Shown here: one piece after another, positions 57,694 to 64,000 of the stretch
Layout: every line of letters starts with the position of its first letter
Position numbering within the stretch: the first letter of the stretch is position 1
Source: Thiofilum sp.
GTDB lineage: Bacteria; Pseudomonadota; Gammaproteobacteria; Thiotrichales; Thiotrichaceae
Assembly: GCF_016711335.1 (NCBI RefSeq)
Contig: NZ_JADJTF010000001.1
Coordinates: forward strand, 3,348,001-3,412,000
DNA: 64,000 nucleotides
Reading direction: 5' to 3'
Notes under the pieces: generated by a model
Database searches by the model: none
The model's input: only the letters and a program-made list of their open reading frames with translations
Told to the model about the DNA's origin: nothing
Program-made: the position numbers and the translations under genes

Positions 57694-58697
57694 TAATATT
57701 TACCTCCACGCTCACGCTCCAGACGTTCACGCCGTTGCATAACCCTTGCCACCCGTTCAGCAATTTGCCCAATCTCAACGGAAGACAGGGATAACGGTGT
57801 CGTTGAGTTTGCCGCTGGTGGTGCTTTGGTAAACGGCGGAGCTTCCGTTGTTACCGTGCTTACAGGCATCGGCGATTGGGCAGGGCTTAGCGTCTCAGGC
57901 ATATAAACCGGCTGAACTGGTGACACCGTGGTTATCAAAGGATCGCTCATGGTCACACCGCTACTACCGGAGGATGGTATTTGTCCGGCTTGGCGTAGTT
58001 GCGTTACTTGGTGTTGCTGTGCCTGATCAAACAATCGATCCACTACCGATTCAATAGCCACAGGTGCAGATGTCACGGAAAAAGTCTCAGCGGTATAGAC
58101 TGGCGGTGATACCTCAAGCTGTGCGTGATGCTGAATGGTGTGTAAGGATGCAGTGTGTTCAGCAAGGAACTCCTGATACACCACGGGTTTATGCTCGACT
58201 ACCGATTGCCAATGCGATAACTGTTGCCCCCAACGTTCAGGGGCAAGCTCCTGCCGCATCGCTGTCGTATTGCCCTGCATAAGCCGCTGCACCGTGACCG
58301 GACGCTCCCGCTGTACTTGCCATTGTTGATACAGTGTCTGGTGATGCAGATGCAGGTGGGTATCACGGCGATCAGGTGGCAAATAGCGCACTAACTCGTT
58401 GTTGTGTACCACCACTTGCCGCTGTGGTGCGGTGGCAACAAGGGCATGAGGTGGCTCATAAAACAACATCAACACCTGTGACCAGTTGACGGTTTGTCCT
58501 GCTTGGGCAAGGGCGGCAATACGCTGATGCCATGCCTGCCAACGCTGCAAACGGTGATTACCGAACTGTGCCCATTGCTGCTGCTTACCCCGCAAGTGCA
58601 AGGCAAAACGTTGGCTCACGGGCAACCAGCCTAGTCGCCGCTTTAGGGCGACAAATCCCACACCAGCAGGTTGTAACGTCTGGGCAGTCTGTTGCAT
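57693..58697 (-). CDS. Unrecognised eCIS-locus protein, Gln/His-rich with basic C-terminal helix
   Basis: I do not recognise the 334-residue product. Its first half is rich in Gln, His and Trp (GKQQQWAQFGNHRLQRWQAW) and probably helical. The second half is Pro/Ser/Thr-rich and likely disordered, with PVYTAETFSV and PVYMPETLSP repeated. It ends in a charged helix, IGQIAERVARVMQRRERLER. A short C-terminal helix of this type is common in one small protein of eCIS loci placed just before the LysM gene. It may be a scaffold or length-related protein. Start at 58697 has several upstream purine runs (GGAGGAGG). Confidence 0.55.
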   Translation of the reverse strand: MQQTAQTLQPAGVGFVALKRRLGWLPVSQRFALHLRGKQQQWAQFGNHRLQRWQAWHQRIAALAQAGQTVNWSQVLMLFYEPPHALVATAPQRQVVVHNNELVRYLPPDRRDTHLHLHHQTLYQQWQVQRERPVTVQRLMQGNTTAMRQELAPERWGQQLSHWQSVVEHKPVVYQEFLAEHTASLHTIQHHAQLEVSPPVYTAETFSVTSAPVAIESVVDRLFDQAQQHQVTQLRQAGQIPSSGSSGVTMSDPLITTVSPVQPVYMPETLSPAQSPMPVSTVTTEAPPFTKAPPAANSTTPLSLSSVEIGQIAERVARVMQRRERLERERGGKY

Positions 58698-58737
58698 GTG
58701 TTATCCTCCTCCTTTTGCTGTTGGGTATGACACGGGG

Positions 58738-58953
58738 TTAGCGCGATGCTTGCATCCGGTTTTGGTTAATCTGCGACACTTCCGCCACCCAACGCCGCCG
58801 CTCCCGATGCTCCATCGTCATTAGCTGTTCTGGCGACCAATGCAAGTGGTACGCAATAAAGGCTACCTCCTCGTACAGCCGGGCGATGGGGTAGCCTACA
58901 ATCCCCCCGCCTGTTCTGGCTCTACAGCATGGCGGTATCCGCACTGGGGGCAA
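58738..58953 (-). CDS. Small DUF6760-type eCIS protein, unusual start codon
   Basis: A 50-70 residue protein of the GpE-like/DUF6760 kind: YEEVAFIAYHLHWSPEQLMT, then MEHRERRRWVAEVSQIN. These tiny proteins are always found after the tail-assembly protein gene in contractile systems and probably act in tape-measure or tube assembly. Start is unclear: no ATG is near, and candidates are TTG (58953), GTG (58944) or an ATT right after the upstream stop. The upstream coding sequence overlaps the longer versions, as in the -1 overlap region of phage gpE. Confidence 0.75.
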   Translation of the reverse strand: MPPVRIPPCCRARTGGGIVGYPIARLYEEVAFIAYHLHWSPEQLMTMEHRERRRWVAEVSQINQNRMQASR

Positions 58954-59267
58954 GTCACCTGTACCTTGGGGCTTTCACTGGCATTGATCCGGTTATAAAA
59001 ATCCTGCAAGTACGCCAAATCGGCTGCATACAAACCTTCAATGACCTTGGGATTAATGCTATCCAGTGTTCCTAGCTGGCTCACCACCCGCGCCAGCAGG
59101 ATCACCACCAAATAGGCAGGATTACTTTGTACCCGTGGGTCTTTCAACGGCAATATCTCATCTGCCGCCGTTGCCAGCCGCATCACCCCTTCACGGTGCC
59201 AAGTGCCTTCGTTATCCCGATAACCACGTGGCAATACAAACGTAAACTCGGTAGCAAACTGGCTCAT
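58896..59267 (-). CDS. Tail assembly protein with C-terminal zinc-ribbon (eCIS)
   Basis: A 123-residue protein. The first part, FTFVLPRGYRDNEGTWHREG followed by VMRLATAADEILPLKDPRVQ, and the middle VVILLARVVSQLGTL are the pattern of the phage/eCIS tail assembly chaperone family. It ends with VTCPQCGYRHAVEP, a half zinc-ribbon. Its start overlaps the tube gene's stop (ATGA), and its 3' end overlaps the DUF6760 gene in another frame. Confidence 0.8.
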   Translation of the reverse strand: MSQFATEFTFVLPRGYRDNEGTWHREGVMRLATAADEILPLKDPRVQSNPAYLVVILLARVVSQLGTLDSINPKVIEGLYAADLAYLQDFYNRINASESPKVQVTCPQCGYRHAVEPEQAGGL

Positions 59268-59692
59268 GCGCGGATAACCCGTTCACAGCTCAAGGTCAGG
59301 CTATCTACTGCCACATCATTGCCCTTGGCACTGAAATCAGGCGCATCGTATTTGCTCGGCCATGCACCAAAGAAGTTCCAACGCACCGCCTCCTGTCCAC
59401 GATCATCCAGCAGGACAATCGAGCCATTGCGCCGCTCAACACTGCCATCCAGTGCCAAAGCGTGCCAGTCATACAACTCCCTTGAGTCAGTGATGCCCCA
59501 TTTGAGGGTAATATCCGGGTAACTGGTTTTTCCGGGTAATTTGCGTACATAGTTCGGATCACCGCCTTCGCGGTACTCTACCACTTCCACATTAGAACCA
59601 AACCCGCTGCAATCGGAAAAGCCCGCTTGCACAATGCCATCAATTTCAATCAAAAACCGAAAGTTTTTGTAAGGGTCTTTGCGTGTTGCCAT
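59264..59692 (-). CDS. Inner tube protein (T4 gp19/Afp1-5 family, eCIS)
   Basis: A 142-residue tube subunit: NFRFLIEIDGIVQAGFSDCS, then GFGSNVEVVEYREGGDPNYV, KLPGKTSYPDITLKWGI and a closing SLTLSCERVIRA. Rings of this protein stack into the injected tube. The ATG at 59692 is preceded by AGGAG; the frame extends 33 codons further but would run into the spacer after the sheath gene. Only one tube gene is present, whereas Afp and PVC carry two or three. Confidence 0.93.
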   Translation of the reverse strand: MATRKDPYKNFRFLIEIDGIVQAGFSDCSGFGSNVEVVEYREGGDPNYVRKLPGKTSYPDITLKWGITDSRELYDWHALALDGSVERRNGSIVLLDDRGQEAVRWNFFGAWPSKYDAPDFSAKGNDVAVDSLTLSCERVIRA

Positions 59693-59726
59693 TTTTAAAC
59701 TCCTGTTTGCTTTATTGCGGGGTGAA

Positions 59727-60842
59727 TCAATCACCAGACTGTTGCTGAATGCGGAACACAACGAATTCAGCAGGCTTGACAATAGCCACACCGATTTCTG
59801 TCACCACCTGTCCTAATTCCCGATTTTGTGCTGGGTTAGTTTCCGCGTCACATTTCACATAAAACGCTTGTTTAGCGGTTTCCCCAAACAATGCGCCATT
59901 ACGCCATTGGCTGGTGAGGAAGTCATTCAGTGTGCGCTTGATACGCTCCCATAAAGCGGGGGTATTGGGTTCAAAGACGACCCACTGCGTTCCTTTTTCA
60001 ATGGATTCACGCAAGAAGTTCATATAACGGCGCGTGCTGATATAGCGATACTCTGAACTTTTCTCGGCGGCACGAGTACGCCCACCCCAAATTTTAATCG
60101 CGCCGTTAAAATCCCTGATGACATTAATATTGGCAGGGTTCAAAACATCCTGTTCACTTTTACCTAAACGATACTCCAGATCCAATGCACCCAAAATAGC
60201 CTCATTAGCAGGTACTTTATGAACACCACGCTTGGCATCGGTACGGGCATACACTCCTGCAATATGACCACTAGGGGGAATAGTACGGGTTGTGCCTTTT
60301 ACCAGCGGATTAGCGACTTGAATCCAAGGAAAGTACACAGCAGCATACTGCCCTGTTTCGCTGCGCCCAGAAGCGCAAACCCCATCAGCAAGGCTTTCGG
60401 TGCTCTTGTTTATTCTTTCATTGCCATCCAAAATAGCAAAGCGATCCCCTAGGTTTGAGCAATGCTCCATCAGCACAGCATGGTGCTCTTTAGTCGTTGC
60501 ACCGGGTGCGGCAACAATGGCAACTTCATCAATAGCTGCAATTTTGATTAGGTTGTCAGTCGTCACATCCTCCAGTGACTTCACCCCAACGATCCAACAA
60601 CGTGTGCCGCCATTATGAAAAAAGCCAAACACGGCATGGGCTAATAACTCATTTTCGGTGGAGAACGCACCAAAACGCTCGATAAAACCTGTCCAGTTGG
60701 TAATCAAGGTCGGTTTTTCTGTTATTTTCTCTTCAGCAACAACACCAATAAAAGCAGCCGTACTGGTTCCCACACCAGCAATCGGCATTGCCATTGGCGG
60801 GACTTCTTCAACATAAACACCGGGGGATTCGTAGGTAAGCAT
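59727..60842 (-). CDS. Contractile tail sheath protein (eCIS)
   Basis: A 371-residue sheath subunit. The N-terminus YESPGVYVEEVPPMAMPIAG and GTSTAAFIGVV is the hallmark of phage/eCIS sheaths, and the conserved C-terminal domain reads FEPNTPALWERIKRTLNDFL then SQWRNGALFGETAKQAFYVK. Contraction of this sheath drives the tube out. The only sheath gene here, so the particle has a single sheath type; Afp and PVC encode several. Confidence 0.94.
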   Translation of the reverse strand: MLTYESPGVYVEEVPPMAMPIAGVGTSTAAFIGVVAEEKITEKPTLITNWTGFIERFGAFSTENELLAHAVFGFFHNGGTRCWIVGVKSLEDVTTDNLIKIAAIDEVAIVAAPGATTKEHHAVLMEHCSNLGDRFAILDGNERINKSTESLADGVCASGRSETGQYAAVYFPWIQVANPLVKGTTRTIPPSGHIAGVYARTDAKRGVHKVPANEAILGALDLEYRLGKSEQDVLNPANINVIRDFNGAIKIWGGRTRAAEKSSEYRYISTRRYMNFLRESIEKGTQWVVFEPNTPALWERIKRTLNDFLTSQWRNGALFGETAKQAFYVKCDAETNPAQNRELGQVVTEIGVAIVKPAEFVVFRIQQQSGD

Positions 60843-60848
60843 AATCAG

Positions 60849-61499
60849 TTACTCCTCTGGATTAACGGGGTTAGGGCTGCGTCGGTTCGGGTCGGTTGAA
60901 AGGTTAACCTGATGTTTTGTCACCAGATAAGTGGGTTCGGTTTTCTCATTCATGCCCATTTCGATGGTAGCGGTCAGGTAAAAGGCAGGGCGCGGCGGGA
61001 TGCCGAGTGCCTGCCAGAATTCGAGGGTGTTACGGTCATTATTCAGGTGGTTGACGGTCAACGGAATGGGGTAATGTAGCTTGCCTTTGACTTCATCTGG
61101 CAGGTATTCCTCTGGAATCGTCGGAAACTGGTTGAGCCAATAGAATGCTTCCAGAATCAGTTGATGTTCTTGTTGTACTTTGATTTCATTGGATTCATTT
61201 GACCATGCGGTGACAAGATAAGTGCAATCAATCCGCATCGGCGGACGCTTGATCATCGCATCCCTGATCGTCGAATCCTTGATCATCGCATCCTTATCAC
61301 TACGAAACACCAACGGCACACTATCCCGTAACTCCTTATTCTCCTTAATCTCAAATAAAAAAAAGTTGAGCACAACTCTGTCATCAGCATCAAATTTAGA
61401 GCTAGGTGTTACTGAAATAATTTTAGCTTTTGATAGCAAATCAAAAGTTTTAGCATTCCTAAAAATATCGTTAAAAAGCATTGTAATTAAAGCAATCAT
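60849..61499 (-). CDS. Tail terminator/cap protein (DUF4255, Pvc16-like)
   Basis: A 216-residue DUF4255 protein, expected to cap the end of tube and sheath opposite the baseplate. Recognisable parts are VTPSSKFDADDRVVLNFFLF followed by EIKENKELRD, RIDCTYLVTAWSNESNEIKV, QQEHQLILEAFYWLNQFPTI and TLEFWQALGIPPRPAFYLTA. The ATG at 61499 overlaps the stop of the DUF4157 gene (TGATG). A short internal repeat, DAMIKDS and DAMIKRP, lies near residue 70. Confidence 0.9.
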   Translation of the reverse strand: MIALITMLFNDIFRNAKTFDLLSKAKIISVTPSSKFDADDRVVLNFFLFEIKENKELRDSVPLVFRSDKDAMIKDSTIRDAMIKRPPMRIDCTYLVTAWSNESNEIKVQQEHQLILEAFYWLNQFPTIPEEYLPDEVKGKLHYPIPLTVNHLNNDRNTLEFWQALGIPPRPAFYLTATIEMGMNEKTEPTYLVTKHQVNLSTDPNRRSPNPVNPEE

Positions 61500-63157
61500 C
61501 AATGTTTTACATCCTTTTCAATCTGTAACCAATTAAGTTTACTCCAATCATTACTTGAAATAATAATAATTCTCTTATTTCTAGGCATACTTAGCAAATC
61601 TTTATAAGCAGTCGTTGCCTCGATAAAATGAGTACCTCTATAATCAAAAGATTTCTGCGGAAAATATTGTAGCGGAAGGAGAGATTTTGACATCGCCCCT
61701 GCTGGCAAAAGAAGATATATTGGATAGTCGTTTGGATTACCAGAGCTAACTAGAGGAGAGTTTTTTGGCAGAGCCGATTGTCCAAATGTGATAGAAGCCG
61801 CAAACGGGCCGAGTTTAACTTCGTTTGTTGCTCCAAATTTTGCACCAAGCTCAAGCCCTATAGCGACTTTAGCTTTCCCTGTAACGGCAAAGGGAACATC
61901 TTGAAAAGGCTCAAACGCTACTCCAGCTTCATATGATCCCGCATTGGCTCCAATAGAAGCTCCACATCCTCCTCTTGAACAACCCAATTCAGCACTTGCA
62001 TGAGCAAGCGTCAGTGTTTCCTGAGCATAAACATTTTCACTAACTCTCGTTGCCGATTCATGCTTTACAGCTCCTGTTTCCGCTGTAATTCCTACGACGC
62101 TAGCATCAGCCTCAGCATATAAAAAACTTTGTTTAGACTTATCAGAGGAACTAGATTCTTCTTGTACATGATAGGCTGCATCAACAATTTTCCAACTAGG
62201 CTGACCATTTTCAATTTTAATATTTTGAAAAAATTCAGACATAGCCACCCCCATTTCTTCATCAGCACTTTGATTTTCTTGATGCATCGTTGACGAGTTA
62301 ACTTCCTTATTGTTTTGTTTTTTTGAATAACTTTGATTTTCTTGATGCATCGTTGACGAGTTAACTTCCTTATTGTTTTGTTTTTTTGAATAACTTTTAT
62401 TCTCACAAGTAAAATCAAGACCACTATCAGAGTATGGTTGTTGCGATCGCTTTTCTTTCCATATTTTTTTGTAATCTTCTATGGATTTACTTGAGTCGTT
62501 TTTATGCATAAATTCTGCATATTCAAGACAGTTTTCCATACTTTCGACTGGAGCCTTAGGATCTGAATAACTTTTCTTCCTCAATAAAAAAAGATTTTGC
62601 TGTACAGAGTGGGTTAACTCATGCGATAACAAATTTCTGTCAAATAGACTTTCATGTGTACCGAAAACAATATGGTTGCCGACAGTATAAGCACGTGCAT
62701 TCACATCGGCGGCTGACTGTGCAGCTTGGGTATCGGTATGCACCCGCACTGCTGAAAAATCATGCCCAAACCGCGCTTCCATCTCTTCCCTGATCCCCGC
62801 ATCCAATGCCCGCCCCGGACGTGCCAAAGTCTGTTCCACACTCGCTGGCACATCCATCCCCGCATCCCCGCCACCACCACTAAACCGCTGCACCTGCACT
62901 GGCGCACGTTCCGTCGTCAACGGTTGAGGAATCGCCATCACCTGTTCCGCAATCCGGTCTGCTTCCTGCTCATAACGGTCATTCGGGCTACCGATCTTTA
63001 ACTTGCGCTGCAACAAACGCCCCACTGCCTGATTACCCACCCTACGCTGCAACCCCAACACCTGTTGTTGCGGAGTCACCCGCCCCTTTGCAGCGGGGCT
63101 GACCACTGCCGGACTAGCCGTGGCAGCGGGTTTGGAAATATGCTGATTTGCTTTCAT
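61499..63157 (-). CDS. DUF4157 protein, putative eCIS cargo/toxin
   Basis: A 552-residue protein. The N-terminal ~180 residues are the eCIS-associated DUF4157 module: YEQEADRIAEQVMAIPQPLT, ARFGHDFSAVRVHTDTQAAQ and the protease-like LLSHELTHSVQQN (HExxH). DUF4157 modules often mark effectors loaded in eCIS tubes. The remainder is different: a Lys/Asn/Ser-rich linker with a perfect 21-residue tandem repeat, then ~230 residues I do not recognise, with Gly/Ala-rich beta segments (LGCSRGGCGASIGANAGSYE, VAIGLELGAKFGATNEVKLG) and a basic tail. The gene lies between ATPase and cap genes. Function of the C-terminal part unknown; a toxin is likely but unproven. Confidence 0.82.
   Translation of the reverse strand: MKANQHISKPAATASPAVVSPAAKGRVTPQQQVLGLQRRVGNQAVGRLLQRKLKIGSPNDRYEQEADRIAEQVMAIPQPLTTERAPVQVQRFSGGGGDAGMDVPASVEQTLARPGRALDAGIREEMEARFGHDFSAVRVHTDTQAAQSAADVNARAYTVGNHIVFGTHESLFDRNLLSHELTHSVQQNLFLLRKKSYSDPKAPVESMENCLEYAEFMHKNDSSKSIEDYKKIWKEKRSQQPYSDSGLDFTCENKSYSKKQNNKEVNSSTMHQENQSYSKKQNNKEVNSSTMHQENQSADEEMGVAMSEFFQNIKIENGQPSWKIVDAAYHVQEESSSSDKSKQSFLYAEADASVVGITAETGAVKHESATRVSENVYAQETLTLAHASAELGCSRGGCGASIGANAGSYEAGVAFEPFQDVPFAVTGKAKVAIGLELGAKFGATNEVKLGPFAASITFGQSALPKNSPLVSSGNPNDYPIYLLLPAGAMSKSLLPLQYFPQKSFDYRGTHFIEATTAYKDLLSMPRNKRIIIISSNDWSKLNWLQIEKDVKH
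62268..62393 (-). repeat. Perfect 63-bp tandem duplication inside the DUF4157 gene
   Basis: 62268-62330 and 62331-62393 are identical over all 63 bases. At protein level this gives two copies of a 21-residue unit beginning SYSKKQNNKEVNSSTM. Being an exact multiple of three it keeps the frame, and its identity shows it is recent. Confidence 0.95.
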
Positions 63158-63167
63158 TGCCTCACTC

Positions 63168-64000
63168 CTAAAACACCGTCCGGTTTAAGGTTTTACCCAA
63201 TTTCTGATACTCACGCTGGGCAGCGTGCATCACATGCCTGCGTTGGACTTCCCCACCCTCAGCCACTGCAAGATAAGCCGCCGCTAAGGCAATGTTTTTG
63301 ATATGCCCCCCGCTGACCTGCAAGTGTTCTGCTAACTCTGCACAATCAATATCTGCTGCTACCGGAGTAGCCGCAGGCCAAACCCTTTCCCAAAGCCGTC
63401 GCCGCGCCTCTACATCAGGGGCAGTGAATTGCACGGTAAACGCCAAACGCCGTAAAAACGCATCATCCAAATTCTGGCGGAAATTGCTGGCGAGGATAGT
63501 AACCCCGGCATATTGCTCCATGCGTTGCAACAAATACGCCGTTTCAATATTGGCATAACGGTCGTGGGCATCCTTAACCTCCGAACGTTTGCCGAATAAG
63601 GCATCGGCCTCATCGAAGAACAGTATAGCACTGGTATTTTCTGCTGCTCGAAAAATACGCTCTAAATTTTGCTCCGTTTCCCCGATGTATTTGCTCACCA
63701 CTCCAGCCAAGTCGATGCGGTATAGCTCCAAGCCCAACTCATAAGCCAATACCTCGGCAGCCAAGGTTTTACCCGTACCAGACGGGCCTGCAAACAATAC
63801 ATTCACACCCTTGCCATAACTGAGCTTGCGCCCAAAACCCCAATGCTCCAGCACGTGTGCCTGATGACGTACCCATGTAGCGATTTCCCGCAACTGCTGC
63901 ATACTGTCTTCGCCCAGTATCAAATCATCCCATGTCGCTTTTGGATCAATTTTCAAGGCGAGCTTACCCAATGTCTGTGTCATACCTTGGCTAATCACCC
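63168..64000 (-). CDS. AAA+ ATPase of the eCIS (Afp15/Pvc15-like), N-terminus outside window
   Basis: At least 277 C-terminal residues are visible; the frame is still open at the right edge. Walker A is LFAGPSGTGKTLAAEV, Walker B is AILFFDEADALFGKRSE, sensor 1 is TILASNFRQNLDDAF and the Arg finger region is LRRLAFTVQFTAPD. The C-terminal lid has VSGGHIKNIALAAAYLAV. In Afp and PVC loci this ATPase is needed for assembly or loading. First visible gene of the operon, followed by the DUF4157 gene after 10 bp. A tape-measure gene may lie beyond the edge. Confidence 0.9.
   Translation of the reverse strand, partial: VISQGMTQTLGKLALKIDPKATWDDLILGEDSMQQLREIATWVRHQAHVLEHWGFGRKLSYGKGVNVLFAGPSGTGKTLAAEVLAYELGLELYRIDLAGVVSKYIGETEQNLERIFRAAENTSAILFFDEADALFGKRSEVKDAHDRYANIETAYLLQRMEQYAGVTILASNFRQNLDDAFLRRLAFTVQFTAPDVEARRRLWERVWPAATPVAADIDCAELAEHLQVSGGHIKNIALAAAYLAVAEGGEVQRRHVMHAAQREYQKLGKTLNRTVF

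Noticed and set aside
49859..64000. Prophage
   Set aside because: No capsid, portal, terminase, integrase or lysis genes; the ATPase, DUF4255 cap and DUF4157 genes are eCIS markers.
49859..64000. Type VI secretion system
   Set aside because: No TssB/TssC pair, Hcp, TssJLM membrane complex or ClpV; hub and spike are separate gpD and gpV proteins, and there is a DUF4255 cap.

Overview
The window is a gene-dense bacterial chromosome segment with no tRNA, rRNA, CRISPR array or complete insertion sequence that I can see. Gene content points to a gammaproteobacterium: the yeaG-yeaH-ycgB stress operon, ppnP, a Pseudomonas-type adenine deaminase, gspDEF, B12-dependent metH and a YoaB-like RidA protein. 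Composition is intermediate to slightly AT-rich, and short palindromic repeats of the 'PSPxGxG' type occur. I guess a filamentous sulfur oxidiser (Thiothrix/Thiolinea/Thiofilum group). That is an inference from overall gene flavour, not proven by any marker in the window.

Layout. (1) 1-10 kb, metabolism: a GH13 alpha-glucosidase cut by the left edge, a DUF2889 protein, an acyl-CoA dehydrogenase-etfA-etfB operon, a terminator-separated acyl-CoA ligase, a membrane-anchored Pro/Thr-rich protein with three beta-sandwich repeats, and a MarR regulator. (2) 10-15 kb: the conserved SpoVR-YeaH-PrkA operon. (3) 15-26 kb: RidA, a Ser/Thr/Pro-rich protein, PpnP facing adenine deaminase, a decayed Rpn-type nuclease gene, a small HNH protein, DUF2452, an AstE-like deacylase and an AttEFGH-like ABC exporter operon. 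Two inverted copies of a 104-bp structured repeat lie at 18.7 and 25.9 kb. (4) 26-38 kb: two paralogous small outer-membrane barrels, a solute-binding protein followed by a membrane GGDEF-EAL protein, a TPR membrane protein, and a type II secretion gspD-gspE-gspF operon whose secretin carries extra tandem N-domains. (5) 38-45.7 kb, defence-like accessory block: two Uma2-type genes (one a fragment), a tightly overlapping three-gene operon (MmeI-like adenine methyltransferase, DExH helicase, GIY-YIG nuclease) that looks like a restriction-modification-type defence system, and a VapBC toxin-antitoxin pair with an obvious operator. (6) 45.8-49.6 kb: metH, with two short palindromic repeats inserted in frame in its linkers. 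(7) 49.9-64 kb: an extracellular contractile injection system (eCIS, Afp/PVC-like) read entirely on the minus strand and cut by the right edge. Its order is AAA+ ATPase, DUF4157 putative cargo, DUF4255 cap, sheath, tube, three small assembly proteins, LysM tube-end protein, gpD hub, gpV spike, PAAR tip, gp25, two baseplate J-like proteins, a small gpI-like protein, and an S74-chaperone tail fibre.

The most promising items are the methylase/helicase/GIY-YIG operon, whose helicase and nuclease share a short motif; the eCIS with a mosaic DUF4157 cargo that carries a perfect 63-bp tandem duplication; the 104-bp element whose arms differ between copies yet stay self-complementary; the enlarged secretin; and the repeat-derived peptides inside MetH. 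All product calls come from reading motifs by eye; no database search was run.
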